A stretch of DNA of 64,000 nucleotides from Herminiimonas sp. (GCF_030655415.1 NZ_JAURVN010000014.1:248001-312000); one strand, 5' to 3'; shown: positions 34,088 through 43,375, numbered from the stretch's first letter. Made by a program: numbers and translations. The notes: generated from the letters alone by a model not told the origin.

Positions 34088-35206
34088 ATGTCTATGCAAA
34101 ACTTAAACTTGCCTAATCTTTTTCAAACGATGTTTCGGCAAGGATCTGCCGAGAATAGCGAGCCTACCGCAGCGGTCGATAGTCGATTGGATGGAATGGT
34201 ATCCATGACAATTCGCGTTCCACCTGCTCTTCGTAGCTATTATGAAATCCAGGCCAAGGCGATTGGCGCCGCAAGTCCTTCCGCACTCATAGCTATGGCA
34301 TTGGAAGGTGTACGGCATGAGACCAATGCCTTATTTTCTTCCGATTTGACTTCTAAAGTTTCGCAAGATGCACGCGTAGTTAGAGAACGCCTTTTACATT
34401 TGTTTGATGCACATAAATTCAATGCGTTAATGATTGCAGATTTTTTAAAGGAAGATGGATTCACACTAGAAACACTTCAAAACCCTAGCGCATTTACAAG
34501 CCTTCTTTCTATCCCGATGCTGGAAAGAATTGCTGATTCTTTTAACGTAAATCGCGCTTGGCTAACAAATACTGTCGATAGTAGTTCGGGACCCAGTACC
34601 TGTGTTTGCGAGTGGTACAAAAGACCCGGAGCTGCATGCAAACGCATAGCCGAACTTTACAAACAAAATCTTAAACTACGTATTATTTTTTTGAGAAGGC
34701 ATCGCGCCAAGTTCCCTCAAGCATTCAAAGAGTCGGAAGATGCCCAATGGGAACAAATTGGCATAATTTGTCAAACCGAACATTCCACTCCATCAGGAGC
34801 TAAATATTATAAATATGAACGATGGTCTTTTGATCGCTGGAATAACCCGCGAGGGCGAGAGTCGTTTAAAGCAGTTGCAATGTGGATTGCACAAGTGCGC
34901 TTGGTCTTGCACTCTGGAATTTCGCTTGATTCTATCGAAGTTGATGAAAATTTATTAACTGAGCTGGCGAATGGGAAAAGTTTGCCTGCCTTAATTTACG
35001 TTGAAAAGAATAAGAAAGGCAGCTGGGACATTACAGATTACTTGCCAGATCCTAGATGGGAGGCGGAACATGAAAAAGATGATGTTCTAGCTGTTGAGAA
35101 CCATTATGAATTCCATAAGTTGGATCAATATCTAAATGATGTTGGTACTGATAAAGAAAGTGTTGATGCCATGAAAAAAGATTTAGCTCAACGCCGTATT
35201 AAATAG
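34088..35206 (+). CDS. Ribbon-helix-helix-type regulator with unknown C-terminal domain
   Basis: A 372-aa protein. Residues about 33-78 (DGMVSMTIRVPPALRSYYEI, then AIGAASPSALIAMALEGVRH) look like a ribbon-helix-helix DNA-binding domain. A second helical part (MLERIADSFNVNRAWLTN) could be a helix-turn-helix. The C-terminal half has a Trp-rich segment (YKYERWSFDRWNNPRGRES) and no known family. The twin palindromes overlapping its ribosome site point to self-control. No toxin partner is adjacent. Confidence 0.6.
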   Translation: MSMQNLNLPNLFQTMFRQGSAENSEPTAAVDSRLDGMVSMTIRVPPALRSYYEIQAKAIGAASPSALIAMALEGVRHETNALFSSDLTSKVSQDARVVRERLLHLFDAHKFNALMIADFLKEDGFTLETLQNPSAFTSLLSIPMLERIADSFNVNRAWLTNTVDSSSGPSTCVCEWYKRPGAACKRIAELYKQNLKLRIIFLRRHRAKFPQAFKESEDAQWEQIGIICQTEHSTPSGAKYYKYERWSFDRWNNPRGRESFKAVAMWIAQVRLVLHSGISLDSIEVDENLLTELANGKSLPALIYVEKNKKGSWDITDYLPDPRWEAEHEKDDVLAVENHYEFHKLDQYLNDVGTDKESVDAMKKDLAQRRIK

Positions 35207-35501
35207 CGCAACAGCTATTATTTCCCACGCGCCCTTATCGATTTCCTGTTGCGTCCCAGAGCAGTGATTGCGCAACAATTGGTCGAATGTAGCAAAGCAA
35301 CATCCAGCAAAGAAAATTTCTTCGCAAAACTGTTTTTTGTCGAGTAAATTGCAGCGACAACGTGACGCAACACGGTGCCGCAAGTACCAAGATTGCGAAG
35401 TTAATGATTGTGGATCGGACCTATATAGTGGATACCTCGCACTCTCAAATCGATTACTTCCACCTCCCGCCAGAGCCTCAGAATCAACCACGACAAAGCT
35501 T

Positions 35502-35843
35502 CTAGCGAATACACTCACGATGGTAACGAAGTTGATTGGCTTCAAGTTGATTGACCAAGGAAGTCCGTAACAAAGTAGATCCAGGCGATACAGAATAAAT
35601 AATGTCTGAATCGTAGCGGGCTATGGAGTTTCTCGTATTGGTAATGGTGTCCTTGATCGCACCGCACTGTTTTGGAGTGATATTGATGTCTTGAATTACG
35701 GCTTCATCTTTCATACCAATCTTTGCGCACTCATAGTCAGTAAAGGTCTTTTTACCTTTGCTGTCGACACAAACCTTAACTTGAGCGATTGATTGAAGAG
35801 GAAGTAAGACTGCTAGAGCAACTACCAAAAGCGGAAAATTCAT
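35502..35843 (-). CDS. Secreted DUF4124-like small protein
   Basis: A 113-aa protein with a signal peptide (FPLLVVALAVLLPLQSIAQ). The mature start KVCVDSKGKKTFTDYECAK resembles DUF4124 proteins (a beta-hairpin with 'y-k-y-D--G---ysD'-type pattern). Four cysteines may pair in the periplasm. Function unknown. Ribosome site weak; the start is set by the signal peptide. Confidence 0.6.
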   Translation of the reverse strand: MNFPLLVVALAVLLPLQSIAQVKVCVDSKGKKTFTDYECAKIGMKDEAVIQDINITPKQCGAIKDTITNTRNSIARYDSDIIYSVSPGSTLLRTSLVNQLEANQLRYHRECIR

Positions 35844-35868
35844 ATTGTGATTTTGTATTTATAAGTAT

Positions 35869-36204
35869 TTAGTTCACACGGGACCGATTGTTCTGCAACC
35901 CGACAAATGCACGTTCGATAGCTTCAAGCTTACCGCAGCCAATTTTGCCAGCTTTAGTATGTTCTAAGGCAATCAATCTATCCGCAGTCTTATCATCGCC
36001 ACGCAATGCCTTAATTAACCTTTTTCTAGCTTTAACCGCAAGATAAGCCGTTGAAGTATTACGACTCCCCCTGGAATCACGCCTAAAGAATGAAACTAGG
36101 GCAGAAATAACGAAAATAGCTATGCAAAGTGATATCCAAAACGTGGATATATCCGTAACCCATTCAGGTAAATCGTGGTGACCTCCTCCCCCTCTTCGCG
36201 GCAT
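35869..36204 (-). CDS. Small membrane protein homologous to a prophage protein
   Basis: A 111-aa protein with a Gly/His-rich N-terminus, one membrane helix (FWISLCIAIFVISALVSFF) and a conserved tail (ARKRLIKALRGDDKTADRLI, then EAIERAFVGLQNNRSR). The tail is plainly homologous to the prophage protein at 17350-17631. A GGAG ribosome site precedes the ATG. It suggests that this corner is a remnant of another phage or element. Confidence 0.65.
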   Translation of the reverse strand: MPRRGGGGHHDLPEWVTDISTFWISLCIAIFVISALVSFFRRDSRGSRNTSTAYLAVKARKRLIKALRGDDKTADRLIALEHTKAGKIGCGKLEAIERAFVGLQNNRSRVN

Positions 36205-36244
36205 CTACTACTCCAATTTTTATATTAAGCAGCCAATAAATTGA

Positions 36245-36571
36245 TTATTTATCAGCTTTACCAAAACCCTCAAACAAACCAAGCACCGGCCCGTCCAGCA
36301 TTATGGTCAAAGGATGATCGCTTGCCGAACTGATCAAACCAACCGCATCCAAATTATCAGACCCTTTATTCACGGGCGCGTCGACTACTGGCGTTAAAAA
36401 GTTGGTGGCGCGTGCGATCTCTAGTGAACGTTCGCGGTCGTCTTTGTCGTGATAACCCTCGGCGCTGGTGAAAATGATTTTTCCATTGGCCCAAAATCGC
36501 CACCGGTATTTACCTTGGGACGCGGCTAAAGGATCATCCAGCGCGGTTTGCTCGTATCTTTCAAAATACAT
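36245..36571 (-). CDS. DUF1508/YegP-like protein
   Basis: A 108-aa protein with the DUF1508 pattern: YFERYEQTA start, GKYRWRFWANGKIIFTSAEG and the YHDKDDRERSLEIARA repeat end. The family is small, cytosolic and of unknown function, often stress-linked. The ATG at 36571 has an AAGGGA ribosome site. GC content is back to that of the core genome. Confidence 0.75.
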   Translation of the reverse strand: MYFERYEQTALDDPLAASQGKYRWRFWANGKIIFTSAEGYHDKDDRERSLEIARATNFLTPVVDAPVNKGSDNLDAVGLISSASDHPLTIMLDGPVLGLFEGFGKADK

Positions 36572-36890
36572 GATGAGTTTCCCTTTTGAAGACGGCATGC
36601 AAATAGCAAATCATTGATCGGCGCTTGGAACAAGCGCGTGCAGGGTAAACCAATATAGCGCATGAACAATACAAAACAAGCGTGTTTAATTGCTTTGATT
36701 ACTCAGCGCAATTCTGCCAAATGACAGGTATCTGAGGCCATACCATATATATGTGAGCCCTCATTCTGCTTGGCTCCCCATGAGAATGCTCTGAAAAGAC
36801 TGTCAGCGTCCGTTCTCAGTTAAACGAGCAGACAAGCAAATCAGCGATAATGCAGACCATCCTGCATATTTTTGAATGCGAATATTACAA
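36572..36890. other. Spacer between DUF1508 gene and selU
   Basis: This 319 bp gap holds divergent promoters for the DUF1508 gene and selU. I see no additional gene or strong inverted repeat. Confidence 0.5.
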
Positions 36891-37970
36891 ATGAAGTACC
36901 CCGCCGTACTTTCCTTTAGCGAAATCCTGCCGCAACTTGCACAGTTCGACGCCATTATTGATGTGCGCAGTCCCGCGGAATTTGCTGAAGATCATTTGCC
37001 TGGCGCGATCAATTGCCCGGTTCTGGACGATGCTCAGCGCATTCAAGTTGGGACAATGTACAAGACCATCAGCGCGTTTGAAGCTAAAAAGCTGGGTGCT
37101 GCGTTCGTGGCAAAAAACATTGCGCAGCACATCGAAAACCAGTTCCTCAGCTATCCACAGGACTGGAAACCGTTGGTGTATTGCTGGCGTGGCGGTAATC
37201 GTAGCGGCGCGATGGCACTAATTTTTGCGCGTATCGGTTGGCCAGTGACGCAACTCGATGGTGGATATAAAACCTATCGCAATCATGTGAATGCGGAATT
37301 GGCTGTGCTGCCGCAGAAATTCAATTTCAATGTTTTATGCGGGCCGACTGGCAGTGGCAAAAGCCGTTTGCTGCAGGTGCTGGCAAGCCAGGGCGCGCAA
37401 GTGCTTGATCTGGAAAAGCTGGCCGCACATCGTGGCTCGGTTCTCGGTGATTTGCCTGCAGCGCCCCAACCTTCACAAAAACGTTTTGAAAGTCTATTGT
37501 GGGAGCTGTTGATCAAGTTCGATCCGTCGCGGCCGATTTTTGTGGAGGCCGAAAGCAAGAAGGTAGGCAAGCTGCGTGTGCCGGATCTGTTGATGGAAAA
37601 AATGCGTGCATCGCCTTGCACTGCGGTCACGCTGTCGATTACTGATCGCGTCGCGTTATTGATGCAGGACTATCCGCACTTTGTCGCCGATCCAGGACTT
37701 CTAAATACACAACTCGATTTTTTGACTCATTTGCACGGAAAAGAAAAAATCGCGCACTGGCATCAATTGGCATTAACCGGCAAAACGTCAGAGCTGGTGG
37801 ACGAGTTGCTGCGCAAGCATTACGATCCGGGTTATCTGCAATCGATACGACGTAATTTCGTTCGCTTGGATCAGGCTAGGTCCCTGAGCTTGCCGGATAT
37901 TTCGGATGAGACTTTTCAGCAGGCTGCTCGTCAGTTGAATGAAGCCGCGAACAGCCCCCTCCTCGCCTGA
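36891..37970 (+). CDS. selU: tRNA 2-selenouridine synthase
   Basis: Also called mnmH or ybbB (359 aa). It replaces sulfur by selenium in 2-thiouridine at the wobble position of tRNA-Lys, -Glu and -Gln, using selenophosphate. The N-terminal rhodanese domain has the active-site Cys in LVYCWRGGNRSGAMALIF; the C-terminal part has a P-loop (CGPTGSGKSRLLQVL). An in-frame ATG at 36876 adds five residues; neither start has a strong ribosome site. The next gene, selD, supplies its substrate, so the pair forms a complete selenouridine pathway. Confidence 0.92.
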   Translation: MKYPAVLSFSEILPQLAQFDAIIDVRSPAEFAEDHLPGAINCPVLDDAQRIQVGTMYKTISAFEAKKLGAAFVAKNIAQHIENQFLSYPQDWKPLVYCWRGGNRSGAMALIFARIGWPVTQLDGGYKTYRNHVNAELAVLPQKFNFNVLCGPTGSGKSRLLQVLASQGAQVLDLEKLAAHRGSVLGDLPAAPQPSQKRFESLLWELLIKFDPSRPIFVEAESKKVGKLRVPDLLMEKMRASPCTAVTLSITDRVALLMQDYPHFVADPGLLNTQLDFLTHLHGKEKIAHWHQLALTGKTSELVDELLRKHYDPGYLQSIRRNFVRLDQARSLSLPDISDETFQQAARQLNEAANSPLLA

Positions 37971-37995
37971 ATCACCAATACATTTTCAACCCAGG

Positions 37996-39072
37996 ATGCA
38001 GATGACGACAGTAATTCCTCCAGCTATTACACCCCCAGCGATTCGATTGACTGAGTTCTCCCACGGTGGTGGCTGTGGCTGCAAGATTGCGCCTGGTGTT
38101 TTATCACAAATATTGAAAGGCACGGGTGGCTTTCCGTTGCCGAAAGAACTGCTGGTCGGGATCGAAACATCGGACGACGCTGCAGTCTACAAACTCAACG
38201 ATGAGCAGGCCTTGATTGCGACAACGGATTTCTTCATGCCCATCGTTGACGATCCTTTCGACTTTGGCCGGATTGCTGCAACCAACGCGATCTCTGATGT
38301 GTATGCGATGGGCGGCACGCCTATCATGGCACTGGCGCTGGTCGGCATGCCTGTCAATCAGTTGCCATTAGAAGTGATCGCAGAAATTCTCAAAGGTGGT
38401 GAAGCGATCTGCGCACAGGCAGGTATCCCGATTGCTGGCGGCCATACTATCGATTCCGTCGAGCCGATTTATGGGCTGGTTGTGATGGGCCTTATCCATC
38501 CCTCCAAAATCAAACGCAACGCCGATGCACGCGCCGGCGACAAACTGATTCTGGGCAAGCCACTAGGTGTTGGCGTCTTGTCCGCGGCATTAAAGAAAAA
38601 TGTCCTGGACGCAGATGGTTATGCGTCAATGATCGCCAATACAACCAAATTGAATACGCCGGGCAAAAAGCTGGCGCAGATGGATGGCGTTCATGCCTTG
38701 ACGGATGTGACCGGCTTTGGCTTGTTGGGACATTTACTTGAGCTAACGCGTGGCGCAAAACTGTTGGCCAAGCTGGACATGTCTGCCATTCCATTTTTAC
38801 CGCAAGTGCAAAAACTCGCAGAGCAAGGTTGTATCACCGGCGCGTCCGGTAGAAATTGGCAAGGCTACGGTCATGAAGTGACATTAGCCGCATCGATCAG
38901 CCCGTTGCAGCAAGCACTATTGACCGACCCTCAAACTGCGGGCGGGCTATTGGTGTCATGCGCGCCAGAGTCGGTAGATCAAGTATTGGCCTTGTTCAGG
39001 GAAGAAGGTTTTGCCGAAGCCGCTGTCATAGGCGAAATGCATAGTGGCGTGCCGGGTATTGAAGTCGCATAA
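37996..39072 (+). CDS. selD: Selenophosphate synthetase (Cys form)
   Basis: ATP-dependent selenide, water dikinase (358 aa) that makes selenophosphate. The catalytic Cys and Lys are in FSHGGGCGCKIAPGVL; the Cys is encoded by TGT, so it is not a selenoprotein. The AIRS-type fold shows ATTDFFMPIVDDPFDFGRIA and TDVTGFGLLGHLLELT. Starts at 37996 or 38002 are possible; frame extension to 37939 overlaps selU. It is cotranscribed with selU and precedes a putative selenate ABC transporter. Confidence 0.93.
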   Translation: MQMTTVIPPAITPPAIRLTEFSHGGGCGCKIAPGVLSQILKGTGGFPLPKELLVGIETSDDAAVYKLNDEQALIATTDFFMPIVDDPFDFGRIAATNAISDVYAMGGTPIMALALVGMPVNQLPLEVIAEILKGGEAICAQAGIPIAGGHTIDSVEPIYGLVVMGLIHPSKIKRNADARAGDKLILGKPLGVGVLSAALKKNVLDADGYASMIANTTKLNTPGKKLAQMDGVHALTDVTGFGLLGHLLELTRGAKLLAKLDMSAIPFLPQVQKLAEQGCITGASGRNWQGYGHEVTLAASISPLQQALLTDPQTAGGLLVSCAPESVDQVLALFREEGFAEAAVIGEMHSGVPGIEVA

Positions 39073-39144
39073 ATTTACATCAAACCGCCCTACTTTTGGG
39101 CTCCTTATTAATCAGTTTTCTTTGCATACAAGAATGGGCACTAC

Positions 39145-40020
39145 ATGACTCGTTTTTCAATCCCTAAACTTCCTGCCTTGATGGCAGCTGTACTGGCAAC
39201 ACTCACACTGAGTATGGCGAGCTTCGCGCATGCACAGCAAGTCTTGCGCGTATCGGCCATTCCTGATGAAGCGCCAACCGAGTTGCAGCGCAAGTTCAAA
39301 CCACTTGGTAATTATCTGGAACAAAAACTAGGGATGAAGGTTGAATTTACGCCTGTAACCGATTACGCCGCATCAGTTGAAGGCCTGATCAACAACAAGC
39401 TTGATATGGTCTGGTTTGGAGGCTTTACTTTCGTGCAAGCGAATGTACGCAGTGGCGGCAAAGTCGTCCCTTTGGTGCAACGTGAAGAAGATGAAAAATT
39501 CAAATCCGTTTTTATCACCACTGATAAATCGATCGCCAAACTCAGCGACCTTAAAGGCAAGAATTTCAGCTTTGGTTCCGAGTCATCGACCTCGGGACAT
39601 TTGATGCCGCGTTCGTTTTTGCTGGATGCAAAGATCAATCCTGATCTCGACATGAAGCGCGTGGCATTCTCTGGCGCGCATGATGCAACAGTGGCAGCCG
39701 TAGCAGGTGGCAAGGTTGATGCCGGCGTGTTGAATATTTCGGTATGGGAAAAACTCGTTGCGTCGGGCAAGGTCGATCCGCAACAAGTCCGCGTGTTCTA
39801 CACCACACCTGGCTATTACGACTATAACTGGAGTGTGCGTTCGGACATGAACCCTGTCGTGCGTAAAAAATTGACAGATGCTTTCCTTGCACTGGATGCC
39901 AAAAATCCACAAGACAAGGAAATTCTGGATCTGCAACGTGCCACACGTTTCATTCCAACCAAGCCGGACAATTACAAGGCCATCGAAGCAGCGGCACGTA
40001 ATGCCGGTTTGTTGAAATAA
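39145..40020 (+). CDS. Putative selenate ABC transporter, periplasmic binding protein
   Basis: A 291-aa PhnD-like substrate-binding protein with signal peptide (cleavage near SFAHAQ, about residue 30). The mature start VLRVSAIPDEAPTELQRKF and the WFGGFTFVQANVRSG and FGSESSTSGHLMPRSF segments match the PhnD/TIGR04553 type, called selenate-binding by its genomic link to selD. That link is present here. Phosphonate or phosphite are alternative ligands. Confidence 0.82.
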   Translation: MTRFSIPKLPALMAAVLATLTLSMASFAHAQQVLRVSAIPDEAPTELQRKFKPLGNYLEQKLGMKVEFTPVTDYAASVEGLINNKLDMVWFGGFTFVQANVRSGGKVVPLVQREEDEKFKSVFITTDKSIAKLSDLKGKNFSFGSESSTSGHLMPRSFLLDAKINPDLDMKRVAFSGAHDATVAAVAGGKVDAGVLNISVWEKLVASGKVDPQQVRVFYTTPGYYDYNWSVRSDMNPVVRKKLTDAFLALDAKNPQDKEILDLQRATRFIPTKPDNYKAIEAAARNAGLLK

Positions 40021-40084
40021 CAGTCTTGAAATGCTGCTCTGCAATGGTTGCAGAGCAGCGTTCAGGCAACTCTCATTTCCACGG

Positions 40085-40903
40085 ATGACATTTCTTCTTC
40101 AACATATCAGCACGCGCCATATCGGCGCAGCCAAGTCATCCTTTGCCTTGCGCGATTTGTCGCTATCGATTCAACAAGGCGAACAAATTGCATTGATTGG
40201 TCCATCGGGAGCGGGCAAGACTAGTCTGTTGCATACGCTTGCCTGCGCATTGAAGCCGGAACAAGGCGCACTTCAAATATTCGGCAATGATCCGTGGCAC
40301 ATCAGCAGTGCCGAACGGCATGCGATGCGTGCGCGTTTATTCCTCGCACCGCAGACGCCGCCTTTGCCACCCCGTCAACGTGTCGTGAATGCTGTACTTG
40401 CCGGTGCGCTGCCTCAATGGAGCGTGTGGCAAGCCATTCGTTCATTGATCAAACCGGTAGAGATTGATGCTGCATATCAGGCATTGCTACCGTTTAATCT
40501 GCAAGACAAGTTGTATGCGCGTGTCGATCGTTTGTCTGGTGGCGAGCGTCAACGCTGCGGGATGGCGCGCGCTTTGGTGTCGAAGGCAGAAGCTTTTCTG
40601 GTGGATGAACCGCTGTCCGCGCTTGATCCGACGCTGGCATTGCAAACGCTGACAGTCTTGCAACAAGAAGCACATAAACGCAATGCGACGCTTATCTGCA
40701 GCTTGCATCAGGTCGAGTTGGCACGAGCGAATTTCTCGCGCATCATCGCCTTGCGGGACGGTCGCATCGTGTTCGATGCCAACAGCGCCGAGATAAGCGA
40801 TGCGATGATTGCAGCGCTGTATCAAAATGCGCATGATGATTCCAATTCGAATATCGACAACGCCATCGATCTTGGTGTCAACGATGCGGTTCCACGTTGT
40901 TGA
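40085..40903 (+). CDS. ABC transporter ATP-binding protein (putative selenate system)
   Basis: A 272-aa ATPase subunit with Walker A (GPSGAGKTSLLHTL), signature LSGGERQRCGMARAL, Walker B (AFLVDEPLSALD) and switch His (CSLHQVE). It resembles PhnC and energises the two permeases that follow. The ATG at 40085 gives the normal N-terminus (MTFLLQHISTRHIGAAKS). It lies 64 bp after the binding protein gene. Confidence 0.88.
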   Translation: MTFLLQHISTRHIGAAKSSFALRDLSLSIQQGEQIALIGPSGAGKTSLLHTLACALKPEQGALQIFGNDPWHISSAERHAMRARLFLAPQTPPLPPRQRVVNAVLAGALPQWSVWQAIRSLIKPVEIDAAYQALLPFNLQDKLYARVDRLSGGERQRCGMARALVSKAEAFLVDEPLSALDPTLALQTLTVLQQEAHKRNATLICSLHQVELARANFSRIIALRDGRIVFDANSAEISDAMIAALYQNAHDDSNSNIDNAIDLGVNDAVPRC

Positions 40904-40974
40904 TGTCCAAATGGGCGCAGTCGTGCGCCTTCTGAACATTCAAACAATATCTATTACTTACCAAGACCAGCCTA

Positions 40975-41814
40975 ATGTCGAGCGCCCCTCTCCTCAGCAA
41001 AGCCACAGCAGATCCTGCATGGCGTGGCCGCGTGCTCGGATGTGGTGCCGTGCTGCTGATCCTGTGGCCGATGCTGGTTCAGGCTGAATTCAAGCCGTGG
41101 ATACTATTCGACAAACAGAGCTTGCGCGCTACGTGGAATTTCGTTTCCAGTTTTTTTCCGCCAGCGCATACGCTGGAATTTTTGCAGATGGTACTGGCTG
41201 CAACCTGGGAAACCTTTGCCATGGCGACCGCCGGTATGACGCTGGCATTGCTGGCCGCAATCCCGATGACATTGCTGGCTACCGAGCGCTTATCCATTTC
41301 TCGATTAGGTAAAGGTCGTGCATCTTTAGTCTCGACAGCATTTCGTAATCTCATACGCTGGTTGCTGATTCTGTTGCGCAGCGTGCCTGAACTGGTATGG
41401 GCTTTGCTGCTGGTGCGCATCGTTGGTCTCGGCCCAACCGCCGGCGTCGTCGCAATTGCGCTGACCTACAGCGGCATGCTGGGCAAGGTCTATGCCGACA
41501 TCCTCGAATCATCCGACGCGAGCGCATGCAATACCCTTTTGCAAAATGGCAGTGGTCGTCTCGCTGCCTTCTTTTATGGTGCCTTGCCAGAATCCGCGGC
41601 CGAGCTGGTTTCATACACAGTTTATCGTTGGGAATGCGCGATTCGCGGTTCGGTCGTGATGGGCTTTGTAGGTGCAGGCGGACTGGGACAACGGATGGAT
41701 GAATCGATCAAGATGATGGCCGGCGATGAACTGTCGACCATGCTGATCGTCTTTATTTTATTGGTCGCCGCTGCTGATGGCGTATCCGGCATGTTACGCA
41801 GGCGGCTGGAATGA
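40975..41814 (+). CDS. ABC transporter permease 1 (PhnE-like)
   Basis: A 279-aa inner-membrane permease with about six spans and the EAA-type cytoplasmic loop (SSDASACNTLLQNGSGRLAA, then GALPESAAELVSYT). The C-terminal VVMGFVGAGGLGQRMDESI is the typical PhnE end. It pairs with the next permease, overlapping it by ATGA. Confidence 0.88.
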   Translation: MSSAPLLSKATADPAWRGRVLGCGAVLLILWPMLVQAEFKPWILFDKQSLRATWNFVSSFFPPAHTLEFLQMVLAATWETFAMATAGMTLALLAAIPMTLLATERLSISRLGKGRASLVSTAFRNLIRWLLILLRSVPELVWALLLVRIVGLGPTAGVVAIALTYSGMLGKVYADILESSDASACNTLLQNGSGRLAAFFYGALPESAAELVSYTVYRWECAIRGSVVMGFVGAGGLGQRMDESIKMMAGDELSTMLIVFILLVAAADGVSGMLRRRLE

Positions 41815-42614
41815 CGCCGGCACAAACCTACACCTTGCCGCAACGTCCTCGCATGCGATGGTCGACGGTGGCGCTGCTGGCGGGCATCGTGTTGCTGGTG
41901 CTTGCCAGCTTTGCTTCTTTACCTTTGAAACTGCATGAGTTCTTCGGTGCAGAAGCACTTCGTACCAGCATTGAATTTCTGCGTGGATTTTCACCGCCTG
42001 AAATGGCGCCAGCATTCCTGAAGAAGATCGGGATCGCCACCTTTGAAACCTTGGCAATGTCTGCAGTCGGGACATTGATCGCTGCATTCTTCGGCGTGTT
42101 AATCGGCTTGCCTGCCAGTGGTCGATTCGGTGTCACCGCGCGACTTGCGACACGTGCGGTGCTGAATTTTCTGCGTTCTATTCCCGAACTGGTATGGGCA
42201 TCGATTTTATTGATCGCCGCCGGCCTCGGACCATTTGCCGGAACACTGGCTCTGGCCTTGCATACGATAGGTGTGTTGGGACGGCTGTTTGCCGAGGCAT
42301 TTGAAAACTGCTCGCCTTTGCCAGAGGAAACCTTACGCACCAATGGTGTCAATCCGATCGCGGCTTTTTTGTATTCGACCTTGCCGCAATGCAGTCCGCA
42401 AATGATGTCCTACACGCTATATAGATGGGAAAACAATATTCGCGCAGCCGCAATATTGGGTGTGGTCGGTGCAGGTGGTCTTGGTCAGATGTTGAAGTAC
42501 CACTTGTCGCTATTTCAAATGCAACAAGCCGCCAGCGTGATTGTTGCGATGCTCTTGATGGTTGCACTTGTCGATGCCGTGAGCTTTATGCTTAGACGGA
42601 TGATGACGCGATAA
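41811..42614 (+). CDS. ABC transporter permease 2 (PhnE-like)
   Basis: A 267-aa permease homologous to its neighbour, with ENCSPLPEETLRTNGVNPIA as the coupling loop and ILGVVGAGGLGQMLKYHLSL near the end. The two form a heterodimeric channel with the ATPase. It is the last gene of the selU-selD-transporter cluster before a short membrane-protein gene. Confidence 0.88.
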   Translation: MTPAQTYTLPQRPRMRWSTVALLAGIVLLVLASFASLPLKLHEFFGAEALRTSIEFLRGFSPPEMAPAFLKKIGIATFETLAMSAVGTLIAAFFGVLIGLPASGRFGVTARLATRAVLNFLRSIPELVWASILLIAAGLGPFAGTLALALHTIGVLGRLFAEAFENCSPLPEETLRTNGVNPIAAFLYSTLPQCSPQMMSYTLYRWENNIRAAAILGVVGAGGLGQMLKYHLSLFQMQQAASVIVAMLLMVALVDAVSFMLRRMMTR

Positions 42615-42682
42615 GAATACTATTTATGCGGCAACGAAACCTGCATGCTTGTATGACTAAAAAGTGACGAGATGGAGATGCG

Positions 42683-43033
42683 ATGACCTGGATTATTACA
42701 AAGTATTTTATTACTGCAGGTGTGGTGGTTCTGATTTCTGAACTTGCCAAACGTAGCGATAAATTGGGTGGCTTGATCGCGGCTTTACCAATGATCACCA
42801 TATTGACTTTGATATGGCTGTATATCGAAAAACAGCCAGAAGCAAAAATAGCGAATCACGCTTGGTATACGTTTTGGTATGTGATCCCTACTCTGCCCAT
42901 GTTTCTTATTTTTCCGATGTTGTTGCCTCGTATCGGCTTCTGGCCAACATTGTTGGTATCTGCGGCAATCACGATTTTCTGCTTTTTTTCTTTTGCTTTT
43001 CTTGTACGTCGCTTCGGTATCGAGCTGCTGTAA
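42683..43033 (+). CDS. DUF3147-family small membrane protein
   Basis: A 116-aa protein with about four membrane helices (ITKYFITAGVVVLISELAK, AALPMITILTLIWLYIE, then two more). It has the family's KRSDKLGGLIAALP motif. Function unknown. A GGAGATG ribosome site precedes the ATG; it lies 68 bp after the permease gene and may be cotranscribed. Confidence 0.75.
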   Translation: MTWIITKYFITAGVVVLISELAKRSDKLGGLIAALPMITILTLIWLYIEKQPEAKIANHAWYTFWYVIPTLPMFLIFPMLLPRIGFWPTLLVSAAITIFCFFSFAFLVRRFGIELL

Positions 43034-43192
43034 AACAAAAAACCTTTCTTAAAAATGCACTTATCAATGCGCAACTAATACTGCAAGCCAACTGTTGAAA
43101 TAACGCGGTTGTATTAGTTTCGTAAGTCATTGTAACGTCTGCATAGTGCCGGCTTATGCGTGTTACGTTGAGCATTCAAGAAGGAGAACACC

Positions 43193-43375
43193 ATGCTCAA
43201 AATCGAATGGCGAGATAGATGGATTAATACCCTGATCGATGGAGGAATTTCTTCGGTAAAAGCGAAAGATACTTTTCTCCTGCTGTATGGTTTGGATGGT
43301 TTTGATAACACGCAAAATCCAGCGCATTCCGCGCACGAGACACTGTTGAAAATTGCAAAAGATAAAGAGCAATAA
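43193..43375 (+). CDS. Small conserved-looking protein
   Basis: A 60-residue protein (MLKIEWRDRWINTLIDGGIS start, KDKEQ end) behind a very strong AAGGAGAA ribosome site. No membrane segment or known domain. It could be translated abundantly; role unknown. Confidence 0.6.
   Translation: MLKIEWRDRWINTLIDGGISSVKAKDTFLLLYGLDGFDNTQNPAHSAHETLLKIAKDKEQ

Noticed and set aside
35183..35545. Leftward 120-residue open frame with several cysteines
   Set aside because: It overlaps the secreted DUF4124-like gene and the end of the RHH gene, has no good start or ribosome site and matches no family I know.
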